From NCBI GenBank assembly GCA_032173965.1, contig CM063295.1, positions 3,348,001-3,412,000 on the forward strand: 64,000 nucleotides of DNA, written 5' to 3'. The notes below the pieces were generated by a model. The model searched no databases, had not been told where the DNA came from, and saw nothing but the letters and a program-made list of their open reading frames with translations. Shown piece by piece: positions 21,171 through 33,760 of the stretch (positions are counted from its first letter, which is position 1; each line of letters starts with the position of its first letter). The translations under genes were made by a program, and so were the position numbers. Origin of the DNA: Sitta carolinensis. Lineage: Eukaryota > Chordata > Aves > Passeriformes > Sittidae.

Positions 21171-23700
21171 CCCCAACCCAAACCAAAGAACACAAGCAAA
21201 AAACAGTTCAGAGATAATTAAAGCTGAGAAATGTTTCTTTTCCTGTGAACTCTTGTACTGCTGTGCTGAGGAAAGCTGAATATTTTCTGTCTTCAAGCAT
21301 CCCCTGCCTTGGGTTGTTTGGATCTGGGGTTAGATCATCTATTCCATCTTAATGCAGAACTTTGTCAATGGCTAATGCAGCTGACACTAGATGAATTTGC
21401 TTGAATACTTCTCAGGTTTGCAATGTAACACAGTTCTTGATTCTGATTTTGGTCCTGTTGCTAGCAAAGATAAAAGTCTTGCAGTGTCCTCTTTCCAGGC
21501 GCCACTGGATTTTCTCTCACACTGGGAGCAAAAAGATAATGCCACTGTCTTGTACAAGGAGTAGATTGACCTCCCTGGCTCCTGGCACCTTGTGTTGGGC
21601 TTTATCAGCTTTGGAAGCCGACCTGCAGTGGGAAGATAAGGGCTGACCCGGTGTCCTGGGTAAAGGTCAGACATTTATAAATGTACAAAACCCCACTGCA
21701 AGGCTGTGTCAGAGCCTTGGTCTTTTGGTGAACAGAAACCTTTTATTAGGATTCCTGAGCTTATTCTTGGGATGTTTAAATGGTTTTGCACAACCTTGTT
21801 TAGTTCAAATAGCTTTGCCTCTTCTCTGGGCTGTACCTTCTCTCAGTATTTTTCAGGTTTATCTTACTCGACAGGTGTCTTAGTTTGGAACCAAACCCCA
21901 GCAGGGTCCCTCGGTGTTTTTGTTGCTAAACTCATTTGTGATCTCACAAGGAAGACCTTGTGATCATTATAGATGATAATGATGTTATTCCCACCCCACT
22001 TTTTTAATGTTTCACGTAGATATAGCACAGCCCCCTCAGTAACAGCATGTACTTGCAATCCCTCCATGAGGACCCTGTTACTTCAGCCCTGTGCTCCACA
22101 AATCTGGAGAGAAATTCAGCTGCGGGGGTAACTTCTTGTGTGCACTTCTCCCCCTGATGGACCTGCCTTTTTCCATGTAGGGTCTAAAGATGAAGAAAGC
22201 CTTTCAAAGTCATTCCTGTGCCCAAATGAACTCCTGATGTGCAGTCTTAGTCAGGAAGTAGCTGCACGTTGGAGATTTCCCACCAGTAGTAAAATAATTT
22301 ACTTGTACCAAGGCCAGATGAAGCAGAACTGGAAGGACTGGGCAGGCTAAACCTGAGGATCTGAACCACTTTTGGTTGCCTGCACTAGAAAGAAATGAAT
22401 AGATTGATGTTTTTTTAATGTAGATGATGATTTGCTTGAAATATTCTGAACTGTCAGCTTGGCAGGATCTTCATACACTTTTGTTAGCTAATCAAAGACA
22501 GATTGCAGGCAGGAGCCATATCTAAATTTATTAAGAAAATTAATAGACCATTTAAATTTTTCTAGAATTAGGCTAAGATACAATAAGCATTTGCACCAGC
22601 AGATCCTCATTAGCTGTGCCATTGACCTGGTGTCTGGTGTGTAATGGGGAATTGACATCTAGATTTGGGGACAATGGTGCTGCTAATGTGAGTTTGAATC
22701 ATTAGGGGGGAACAAAAGACTAATTTTATACATGTGTCAGATTTTACTTTTCATATTAATTTCACTCTGTAAAATTATGAACTATTATGGACTGCCAAGT
22801 TAAGGTTTCAAGGCTTTTTTTGGCCAAATCCAGGAGTTTTGCTTGCTCTCAATTCTGTAAATCTCTGCACACTCTGGCTGTGAGTGGGAGTTTTATATAT
22901 TCATTTATTTACATAATATTTTTGGAAAGTGATCAACTTGCTTAGTGTTGAGACCCTAATTCTGTGTTTTCCTGAGTGTATCAGTCTGTCTGGGTTAGTT
23001 TACCATGAAAACAGATCCTTGCAAAGTTTCAGCAGATTTAAATTGAGTTTTAGCACGCTGAAGCCTTCACGATAATCTCTGCTTTATGCTGATATTTTTA
23101 AATCTTGTGAAAATTACCCCCTTTTTCTTTATTAGGTGACTTTTTCAAACCTCCATAAAGCTTCTGGTTGGGTAGGGTACTTCCTTGAGGTGTCTTCACT
23201 TTCCAAAATGCTGCCTCAGCAACCCATAGTAAGAATAAGTATGTGCAGTGGGAATTAGTTCTCCCAAGAGGACTGTTCAGCACTTTAAAGATTATATAAT
23301 TGAAGCCAAATTATTTTTAAACTTTTTTTTTTTTTTTTCTATTTTGAAATTGCAACCATGATCAGCAGTAAATTCTGTGTATAAAACTCTGAACACTGAC
23401 AAACAAGATGGCCTGGGTTTGAAATGCTGATTGTGTCATTCACACGTGCAGGTAATGCTGAATTTATGAATCGTGCTTTGTAAATAACTTTAGGAATGGC
23501 ATTGGTGATTTGTTCTGTGATCTAAGGACAATTGATTGAGGATTGATAGTGTTCTCAGTACAGCTCATGCTTATAGCTGCACATGGCCAAACAAACATGC
23601 ATTTAAAAGAGTATTCTGTCCTTTTAGATGACATTACATCTAAGAGTTATTGCAAATAAGCTGTACAGCTCTGGCAAGTTTCTGTGCCTGTTGTCCAAAT
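21171..23700. other. Unique sequence, no gene seen
   Basis: AT-rich sequence with short open frames, and a T-rich run near 23322-23339. Nothing recognised. Confidence 0.45.
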
Positions 23701-24600
23701 ACATTTAATTTCCAGAACACCAGCACCACCCTCAGCCCCTCTCACAGGTTGAGTGCCTTGTGGGGCTGGCAGCAGCCAAACCCCTTGGGCTCCTGACCCT
23801 GAGCCACTCCAGCACCAGCCCTCTGCTGCCTTGAGCTCCTGGTGCTGCTGGGTCTGCTCAGGGCTTCCCTGGCCAGTTGGGAGTAGGGGCAATCCCGTGA
23901 GGTGTGTGGATTTGAGGTTCTTCAGCCAGCAGAGCTGCTGGCAGCAGAGCTCCTGCTGCTGCTGCTGTCCTGTGGAGGGAGGGGCTCCTCTGCTGGGGCT
24001 GATGGAGGGGAGAGTGTTCATTAAGAAATATCCTGGGATTCTGCTCTGGTGCTCAGCTCTCCGTGGCTCAAAGTGCAAGCCATGCAGCTGAACTGCTTTG
24101 GGCTTTGGCCATCTGGCTTTGAGGTCCCTTCATTTCTTTGTGGAATCCAGATTCCTGTGGTCCCCGGGCAGAGCTGGAGGCCAGCAGGAAGCGATACAGC
24201 TGACCATGCTGCCAGCAGCTCAGGACACACATTTCAAAGCAAGCCAGTGTTTATCTGCCAGCTCTGATGCAATATTTAGAGTTCTATCAGAGTGGCAGAG
24301 CAAAACTTAGGTGAGTGAATGTCACTCTTCTCCCTGGTCTGCAGCTTTCAATGTTTCTTATCTTCTCTCTTGCTGCTGTGCAAACACAGCCCTTATCCTC
24401 TATTCCCTTCACACCCTCCTGCCAGTTCACACGTTCTGCACTCCTGGCTGCCAGTTGTGTGCCCAGCTGCTCAGCAGAGCCAGCTCTGTCCCTCAGGCAG
24501 AGCTTTTCTAATAGTTCAGTCCCACCAGGCTGAGCCAGCCTGCAAGCCCTGGCGGTGTTTGCCATCCTTTCATTCCAGAAAGGACTCCAATCCCTTCTGT
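23701..24600. other. GC-rich patch with a (CTG)n run, unassigned
   Basis: GC-rich DNA with overlapping open frames on both strands (up to 143 codons) and a short CTG run (about 23954-23968). No domain is visible in any frame. Confidence 0.35.
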
Positions 24601-26435
24601 CCAGTAGGTAAAAGCAGATATTGAGTGAACAGAATAATTTTCCTTCTATTTCAGAACTATTAGAGATATTCCCACAGGTGCTGATGGCTGCTTTACAACT
24701 GCTGGGAAGGATTATAAAGGAAAGGAGTGAATGTTATTTGTTTTTATGTAAGTTTAACCTACTTATTCTATATACCTCATTTTCTTTCCTGTGATGTTCA
24801 GGCCAATAAACAGTGATCTCAGACACTAATCCATCATAACAGCTGGTATGAGCAGAAAGCCCTTGAAAGCTTTAGCTTCTCATCCTGAGCAGGAGCAATT
24901 GGTCTCCTGTTTTTCCTTCCTTTTGGAGACTGAGGTAACTCTTCTTCTGTTGTGGACAGAGAAGACAGCTCAGGGATTTGTAATTCCAGTGATTATTCCA
25001 AAACTTTTAAATTCTGCTGCTTGTAGAGAAATAAAAGCTGGGCTAAGAGTGGATGTATAATATGAAAATGTGCCCTTCCTATTTTGTTCCCCTTGGGCTT
25101 TGCTTACAGGAGAATGTGTGGAACTTGCTGAGGCAGAGATCTCTAATCTTACTGAGCAATCATGCTGGTGCTAGAAGGATGTTAATGATGTTTTACCACC
25201 TAAGAGGGTGATGAAAGGAGAGCATTTGAACACCTGAGCATGTATAATTTAAATGTAATAAAATCACAATATGAGTTCTAAGTAGAAAAATTAGCATCGC
25301 TAATTATTGCTTGCTGATTATTGCTGTAAGCTGTTCCTCAATCTTTTTTCTTTTTTAAATCCATGCTGTTAGTGGATCCAGACGTCAGGATAAATACCTG
25401 ACACCACAGTACTGCAGTTTGTGGCTGTGACCAGGCTCAGCTCTGTCAGTCAGTGGTGAGAGGCACAGTTTGATTCGGGGTCCCTGAGAGGGAAAGGCTG
25501 AGCCGATCCCTGAGTGCTCCTTGGAAAGGGAACCAGCCTGCTCGTGTTCATCAGGCTCTCACCAAAGGTGCAATATGGACTGGACCAAACCACCTCTCTT
25601 AATGCACATGGGGTGTGAGATGAGAATACTCACATATCACATGCTACTTGTGCACTGTTGAAGAAAAAAATGTTATTTATAACATGAGTGCAAACCCCTC
25701 CTCTGCTGCTGCAGGAAGGCCTCAAGGTTACTGAGCGCATGTGTGACATAAATGCAGCAGAGCATTTTAATTAGATTCTTTCACCAGAACTCCTGACCTT
25801 CTGTGTAGCACATTAATGTATTTTACTAATTATAAATGCAATTAAAAAGTACTGAAATAAAATTAGGCGGATCTATCTAATTTACATTAAGCACTTTCAA
25901 ATTATGCAGATTTTCAAAGTCTTTTTCTTTCTGTCTTTTTTTTTTTTTCCCCCCTTACAATTTGTGTTTCAGGAAAAAATCGTCTGCATTAAAACAGCTG
26001 GAAAACAACCTTGTAGCAAAACAAATTTCTTTTCTGTGATTATTCACAGTGTGTGAGTTAATTTTGCAGGCAGTAATATGCTTAGCTGTCGTTAGGGCAG
26101 TGACTCACACAATGGAACCCATATGTGCACTGGGTGCAGTGCTGGCTCCTCGACTGGCTGGGTGCTTCTCCAGTTTTTTCTCTTGGGAATCAGGTTCAGA
26201 GGCTAACTAGGAAAAAATACTGATATAATGGTCAAAAATAGAGATTTATGAACAACAAAGAGACAACAAAACCCCAGCGTAAATAACACAGGGCAAACAT
26301 CTGGTGTGCTCAGTCATTAAACCAGGCTGGTTGTTATCTCTGCTGCCTACATATTTTGGTAGTACTCTCATAGAATTTTAGAGTTTTAGACATGAAAGTA
26401 GGAAAATAACAACATTTCATTATTATTTTGGTCAA
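24601..26435. other. Unique AT-rich sequence, no gene seen
   Basis: Nothing recognised. Around 25280-25335 and 25800-25910 the sequence is rich in TAAT/ATTA words without being a simple repeat. A short T/C tract lies near 25936-25955. Confidence 0.4.
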
Positions 26436-26525
26436 GTATCTAAATGGCAGCAGGCGCTGAGCAGCAAACAGAACACAGTCCTTACCCTGGAGAGCTTCTG
26501 ATCTAATTTTAGATGGGCTGCAGAA
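26436..26525 (+). mobile_element. Possible ancient amniote SINE/LINE fragment
   Basis: GGCGCTGAGCAGCAAACAGA followed by ACACAGTCCTTACCCTGGAG and AGCTTCTGATCTAATTTTAG resembles the widespread old amniote repeat in which a GGCGCTGTACAAACAC-like word precedes a CAGTCCCTGCCC-like word and an AGAGCTTACAATCTAA-like word. The match is short and imperfect, and the family (MIR-like or L3/CR1-like) cannot be decided by eye. Confidence 0.35.
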
Positions 26526-29324
26526 ACAGAGGCAGCTCTAAGTACTGAACAGAGATAGAACCAAGCTTAAAGGAGGGAAATTTGTAGAGCTACCCAGGCA
26601 TTTTAGTTCATGTCACTTATTCTTAAACCCTTTCCATAATAAAAGATTCATTTCTTATGGAATGGAATTTAATGAAATGACTAGTCTAGAGAATGGAAAT
26701 TCTCTAGTTTCACTTAAAAAAAGAGAGTGAGAGTGCCTAATTTTTTTTTTTTTTTGGTCCTGTTTTATCCCTTCCCTAAAGAAGTAATGGAAAAGAGCAG
26801 TAAGTAATGGAGAGCAGAGGAAGAAAAACTGAAATATGAAGAGAATAGGGCAAATGAACCAATTCAGTGCTCATCTAATGCCAGATGTCATGCACTAGGA
26901 CTGTTTTCCTGAGGTTTTTTTCCTCTGTGTTTATTGAGTTTTGAGTCTCTCCCACTCAGTATTGGAAGCAGAAAATCAAGACTAAGGCTTGGCTCATTAT
27001 GGGTGCTCATTTTTAACTGTCTGTAAGGTGGGAGCACAGGGAGCACTGGGGTGATTCTTCCTCAGTCAGTGTCTCTCAGATCTATGAGACCAAGAATTTA
27101 AAGGGAGAGGAAAGCATGTGAACTATTTGCTGGTAAAATTAGAAACGTGAGGATTCACCTGCCCTCCCCAAAGACCTTCCTGCTGGGCAGTGTGGAGTTT
27201 CCTCACGCTCTCCTGGAAGCAGCAGGCGCTGTGCTGCATGAGCCAGGGGTTCCTGTGGCCTTTGCCATGGAGCAGAGTGCCCCTTCGTGTCCCTTTCCAT
27301 GAGAGGAACGTGGTGATTTCCAAGGGGAATTTTGGTCCCTATAATTCTGAGCTTCTCCTTTGGTGTAGCAACCTCTGTAGAGCATTCACTTTGTGTCTAA
27401 CAGCTCTCTTGAAGTCAGGTAAATACTTCAGCTTGGAGAGGTGCACTGTTTAAATCCAGGTGTTTTCACTGATGCCCATGGTATCCGTTAAGGTTTCTGC
27501 ACAGGTTAGTGGAGGAAGGAAAAGCTCCAACTTGAAATCTCCCTCTGAGAGAAGTGTCCTGTACACAGAGACAGTGGACATGTGGGGATGGGAGCTCTTG
27601 CCTCTCAGAAAGGATCTTATTTTGGGGAAAGCAGCTGCCCCTGTCCCAGAGCAGGGCCACTGCCTCACCTTGGCAGAACATCTGAGAGTGAGCCCCCCAG
27701 GAACCAGCAAATGCTGCTGTGTGCAATGAGGACTCCCTTGAGAGAAAGTGCCAGCAGATCCCAAATCCTGCTCGGTTCGGATTGACCTTTAGGCTGGAAG
27801 TGCCTCTTGGAATGAGCCCCTTCTCTGAGCAGCACCCCATTCTCAGGTCAAATATCATACCATGGGCAGGAGAGGCCAAGTCAGGCCAGCCTCACCCCAC
27901 AGCCACTGTAAACAGTGACTACCCACAGAACTATTCACTGGTACCTCTCTTCTCTTTGAAACATTAGCACAGGACGGTGTTTTGGTGTCCTTTTGGCACA
28001 GGTGTATAAATGGAAGCAGGAATTGCTGGGGGTTTTTGCAAATTCAGTGTTTAGGAAATGTTTGGGTAAGGACTTGGAATATTTGAAATGTTTTACTTTG
28101 AGCTTTCTCCTTCCCCAACACCAAATGTATGTAGTGGCACATCACAGTTAAATCCTAAAAACTTTGGAAATTTAGATATTTCCATAAAATATACATATTG
28201 TTGTACAATCCAAGTTTAAATGAAAGCTTTTCTCATATTTTAACCATTCTGGGGTCTGCTGTCAGATGTGGTTGTTTGGTGCAAGCAATCCAACAATGAA
28301 TTATAAATAAGGTTTGCATAGTTCCTAATTTACTTTTTAAAGTTTATTTTAACATTGGATTGAGCACAATTGAGCATGGTTATTTAAAGTGTGACATTTT
28401 CCAAGGGTGAGATCTAATTATTCCATCAAGAGTGAATACAGGGTAGAACTCCAGACTGGCACAACCTTGGTAGGAGCCCCCAGTTGCCCTGCATGGCCAA
28501 GCTGTTCTGGTGTGTGCCAGCACTTCTGAGTAGGAAATTAAATCCTGCCAAAGTGCTGTGCTTGACTATTGGTGTGCTCTGTTGGCATGAGATGGATTTA
28601 GGCACTGGGTTCAGTCCTCTGCTGAACAGAAATCTCTTTAACCGTGAAATTCTTCATGGGCAAAGAGATTAATCACATTTTAATATTAGGGAAAGCAAAG
28701 TTTAAACTATTTATTTGAGTGTGTGGCTGAAAAAATAGAGTAAGAATAGGATATTTAAAATTGCCCTCTTTTAATTAGTTTCGCTTAGATGTAATTATTC
28801 TTGTTCTTCATTTTTGTTAAACTTTAACATAGGGCCTCATCCAAAAAATGGTTTGGATTTTTTTCCAGCCCATGAGGATGTTTCTAAAAGGAGTATTTGT
28901 AAGATGGGAGTTTGTAAGGCTTTGAAAGCCTACTTTCTTTTTGGCAATATGGGTTACCGTGCAAGCAGGATGGACAGGAGTCGTGTGTGCCAAATTACAC
29001 TAACAAAGAGCTGAGAAGAAAAAAAGATGACTCAAATAATCTACCTGAAGTATTTAAAAGCTAATCATATGTTTTCTATTTGAAATGTCATGTGCAAAAA
29101 CTTTTAAGACACCTAACAGCGAGCTGGACTTTGCAGGCTCTGCAGTGAAATATGACAGGCAAAGTGCTCTGGGTAATAACTCAGCCAGCCTGGATAATAG
29201 AGTCTTTCATGGAGAGAAGGAGCCTGCTGGCTGAGACACTGGGGTTATCCTTCTGGGTGGCTCACAAAGAGATGTATGGTCATTAACTGCTGCTTGCTGG
29301 GGGGGGGCTGGTGGTGTTAGTCGT
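26526..29324. other. Unique sequence, no gene seen
   Basis: Unique DNA with a GC-rich patch at about 27150-27900 where frames are open on both strands (up to 137 codons, minus strand 27466-27879). No motif was recognised. A short T run lies near 26741-26755. Confidence 0.4.
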
Positions 29325-30635
29325 GGGGGGCTGGATGGGGTCAGTGTGAGCTGCAGTGGGGTGGATGGGGTCAGTGTGAGCAGTGCGTGAGGGGTGGATG
29401 GGGTCAGTGTGAGCTCAGTGCAGTGGGTGATGGGGTCAGTGTGAGTCAGTGCGTGAGGCTGGATGGGTCAGTGTGAGCTCAGTGCAGTGAGGGGCTGGAT
29501 GGGGTCAGTGTGAGCTCAGTGCAGTGAGGGGCTGGATGGGGTCAGTGTGAGCATGCAGTGAGGGGCTGATGGGTCAGTGTGAGCAGTGCAGTGAGGGGCT
29601 GGATGGGGTCAGTGTGAGCAATGCAGTGAGGGGCTGGATGGGGTCAGTGTGAGCAATGCAGTTGAGGGGCTGGATGGGGTCAGTGTGAGCTCAGTGCAGT
29701 GAGGGGCTGGATGGGGTCAGTGTGAGCTCAGTGCAGTGAGGCTGGATGGGTCAGTGTGAGCAATGCAGTGAGGGTGGATGGGTCAGTGTGAGCAATGCAG
29801 TGAGGGGCTGGATGGGGTCAGTGTGAGTCAGTGCAGTGAGGGGCTGGATGGGGTCAGTGTGAGCCAGTGCAGTGAGGGGCTGGATGGGGTCAGTGTGAGC
29901 TATGCAGTGAGGGGCTGGATGGGGTCAGTGTGAGCAATGCAGTGAGGGGCTGGATGGGGTCAGTGTGAGCAATGCAGTGAGGGGCTGGATGGGGTCAGTG
30001 TGAGCAATGCAGTGAGGGGCTGGATGGGGTCAGTGTGAGCATGCAGTGAGGGGCTGGATGGGGTCAGTGTGAGCTCAGTGCAGTGAGGGGCTGGATGGGG
30101 TCAGTGTGAGCAATGCAGTGAGGGGCTGGATGGGGTCAGTGTGAGCTCAGTGCAGTGAGGGGCTGGATGGGGTCAGTGTGAGCTCAGTGCAGTGAGGGGC
30201 TGGATGGGGTCAGTGTGAGCAATGCAGTGAGGGGCTGGATGGGGTCAGTGTGAGCAATGCAGTGAGGGGCTGGATGGGGTCAGTGTGAGCTCAGTGCAGT
30301 GAGGGGCTGGATGGGGTCAGTGTGAGCTCAGTGCAGTGAGGGGCTGGATGGGGTCAGTGTGAGCTCAGTGCAGTGAGGGGCTGGATGGGGTCAGTGTGAG
30401 CTAGTGCAGTGAGGGGCTGGATGGGGTCAGTGTGAGCTCAGTGCAGTGAGGGGCTGGATGGGGTCAGTGTGAGCAATGCAGTGAGGGGCTGGATGGGGTC
30501 AGTGTGAGCTCAGTGCAGTGAGGGGCTGGATGGGGTCAGTGTGAGCTCAGTGCAGTGAGGGGCTGGATGGGGTCAGTGTGAGCTAGTGCAGTGAGGGGCT
30601 GGATGGGGTCAGTGTGAGCTCAGTGCACTGGGGCC
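29325..30635. repeat. Large minisatellite, about 37 units of 34-37 bp
   Basis: About 37 copies of CAGTGTGAG occur, each in a unit with GGGGCTGGATGGGGTCAGTG followed by GAGCTCAGTGCAGTGA or GAGCAATGCAGTGA. The two tails make 37- and 35-bp forms. From about 29860 rightward the units are regular; leftward they show many 1-3-bp deletions in G runs. Near the right end the tail series CTCA, CTCA, CTAG, CTCA appears twice. Unlike the other large arrays it yields no long open frame. Confidence 0.95.
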
Positions 30636-33625
30636 TGAGTGACTCTGGGAGCCTCTGAACCCCAGGAATCTGGTAGCAAATTGACACAACTCGAATCATT
30701 TCAATTAAGTCCCACCAATTTACACAAACTGAAGACATGGCCCATTATGTCCTCCTGCCTGCTCTGGCAATGAATCCAAGTATGTGATTAAGAATATAAG
30801 AACGCTCATTACAGTTAATGCCTTGTGCTTAAAGCCATGGGCTTAAAGTTAAGCAGGTATTTAAGTGCCTGGTGGGATCAGCAGCAGAAGGCAGAGCTGC
30901 CTGGTGCCCACCCAGGTGTCCTGACAGCCAGGGCTGGGAAAGGCATCTGCATTTCCTGGGAGCACTTTCCTCTTGGTCAGTATGTGGCCAGCTGGATTGA
31001 CTGTGGTTTACAGTATTTTCTTCCGTCTCAAACTTATTTCGTGGGTGTCAGAACAAGGAGAGAATTATTGAATAGTTTCCTTAATGATGACCTTTCTTAC
31101 TGAATATAATTTGTTTTGATCCAGAGCAGAAATCTGAAATTCTCTTCCAAATCCTGCCTTGGAGTCTCAGTAAGGCCTTTCACAGGTGGTATCATCTTTT
31201 AGCTCATATAATCCCATGAGTACAATGTTCACGGATTTTTTAAGAAAGAAAGAGTGAACATTTTAATTTTCTCACTATATATACCAGAATAAACAGTTCA
31301 GTGAGTCCCAGGATACATTTTTCCTCTCTCTGTGTGTTTTTAAAAGCAGAGCCCAGCTTGCAGTGCTCTGTGTGCTGGCCACTCCCAGCCAAGGCACATC
31401 CCAAGCCTCACAGAAATCCGTGTGTTCCTGTGAGGATGAGCCTGGCCCACCCGAACTCCATTTACCTGGAGTGCTCCTGCTGGGAGAAGCCAAACCAACT
31501 CCTTGGTGTGTCCTTAGGAGCTGCAGTCAGCAGCCTGGTGACAAACCCCATCATCTGCAGGGTCTGCTGGGGCTCGAGCACCTTCCACCTGGAGCAAACA
31601 AACCACCAAGAACTCATCCCTGCAAATGTGCAATTTTATAGAGTTAATCTTGCACGTTATTTTCACATTATATCTCATCAGTTATACCTTGCTGCATTCC
31701 CTGTCTCCTGCCTTTGCAAGCCCAGCTCAGGATAAAGATAAGGTGTTTGTCTTTAGGGAAGCATAAAAATAATAAAAATCTCCAGCTCTTCCTGGCTCAC
31801 TAATTCAAGCAGAATTCACCCTCTCATTTCTGTGACAGCCTCACTTTGCCAGACACAGACACTTAGCAGGTGTTTTCATCATGACATTAATAATAAGAAT
31901 TGACACGTTCTAAATGAGGAATCCCTTGTTGTGCCTGGTAGCACTGATGGATATTTGGGGAAATTGACAGCTCCTGAAAAATGTTTTTGCCATGACCAGC
32001 ACTTCTCTGACAGATTTTTAATGGCTCTCACAGAACCCTCACTAACTTGAACACTCTTGCAGATGAAGTGGAAAGTGGTGAAATGTGCTGCTTTAACACT
32101 TTTGAAAGTTAGAGAAGAGGCATGGAACAACTCTGAGATTTGCTTCTAAGTCACAATCCTTTTTTTTTTTTTTTTTCCCTGAAAATATTTTTTGCTCTCT
32201 CAGTACTCAGAGATTGTAATGGATCATCTGAGGGGACAAGCATTTGTTATGGTGCACCAGGACCCAGCTATATAACCCCCATTAACCTTAATGGGAGCCA
32301 CGAAGCTCATCCTCCTCATTTAGATGGAAATGCCCCCCTGCTCCTCAGGGATCAATTGCACTCTGGGCTACCTGGCTTCAGCAGCTCATTCAGCAAGGGA
32401 CTCGGTGTCACAACCTTGTAAACCTCGGACTGCAGGAAAGGGAGGACAGATAAAATGGCACTGTGAGAAGAGGGATCAAATCAAACTGTAAGCAAAAAAT
32501 AGAAAAGGGAGAGAAAACGTTCTGAAGGTTGCTATGTAATTCATATTAAAAGTTCCAATGAAATGTAATTGCAATTAAATCACCAGCACCCTTTGCAGTT
32601 CAATGTGATACTGCAGAAAATCAATACAAAGATAACAGCATCGTGTGCAGGGGCTTCTGAGAGTTCTCACATTGAAAATAATTTTACAGGAAGAATGTGT
32701 TAACTCTTCTTTTTCTTTTTTTTTAACTCCCCTACAAAGAACAGAGAAAGATAGTGATCTTTGAATGTTCTTGGTTTTGGCTCCTCCCCCAAGTTAATCA
32801 TTGCATCCATAAACCTGAGCTACTCAGCGTGGTGTTATCAGGAAAGCCTAAGTGGAAGAGATGCTCATCTCTTTTTGAAAGTCAATTAAGCTTATGTGCC
32901 TAAATCCAGTGTTTATGTTTGAATCCCTGTTGATGGCTTTATTGAAAAAGATCTCCAGTTGCCTTTTTAAGTGATAGGAGGATTATGACTAAGTATAGCA
33001 AAAGCTCAGTTCTATGCTGACATCTCTTATCTCTCACTGATGAAAATAACATGCATCCTGTGCCTCAGAAGAGTTCTATAATTAAGGAAGGGGACCAGAG
33101 AGGACCTGGCAAAGCTGTGGAAGGAATTAGTTTATAGGGGAAAATTGTTCAAGTTTTTATTTATGATTTGAGGCTGCCCAGTGCAGATAACAAAAGACAT
33201 GGAGGCTAAACTTTAAACAAATACTGTGCTGCCATGGGTGTGATTTCCAATATGCAACCTGCTTCATTAATGCTAAAATAACCCCTGCCCTCAGGTAGAA
33301 TACAGCAATCTCAAAGCTAACACAGGACAGGCAGAATCATTTCTAAACATCTCTCACAGCCAGAAAATTACAACAGAACTACAGACAGAATACAGGAAAA
33401 CTGTTTCCAATAGTTTATTTTTCATGCCTGGGAATAATCAGTTTTTTCAGCTAATCGTGACTCTCTCATCATAAGACTTGGCAATTCTAAGCATGCAACA
33501 ACACCACTCAGGAGACAATTTTGTCTACTGCTTCCACAAATTATTGCTACTGTTTCCAACACTAGAGCATTGTATGCAGGGACTGCGTGGATAAGAATAG
33601 AGTTGTCCTGATCTCTAAATTAAAG
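30636..33625. other. Unique sequence, no gene seen
   Basis: Mostly AT-rich unique DNA with a GC-richer patch at 31330-31640 that is open in two plus-strand frames without a domain. A 16-bp T run lies near 32161-32176. No transposon recognised. Confidence 0.4.
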
Positions 33626-33760
33626 GTAACAAAACAAACAAACACAAACAAACACCCCACAAAATCCCAAAACAAACAAACAGAAAACAAAAACAAAAAG
33701 AACCACAAAAACAAACAAAAAACCCACCCCCCCAATCCTAAACAAACAAACTACCCAAAA
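33626..33760. repeat. A/C-rich simple repeat, (AAAC)n-like
   Basis: The plus strand is almost free of G and T, built from AAAC, AAACA and CCCAAAAC words. Two frames stay open through it (Lys/Asn/Thr-rich on plus; Phe/Val/Leu-rich on minus, ending at 33620), both caused by composition. Confidence 0.9.

Noticed and set aside
29325..30635. CRISPR-like array (also considered at 42884-43392 and 54854-55220)
   Set aside because: Units of 34-37 bp are directly abutting with no unique spacers, and the genome context is vertebrate. These are minisatellites.
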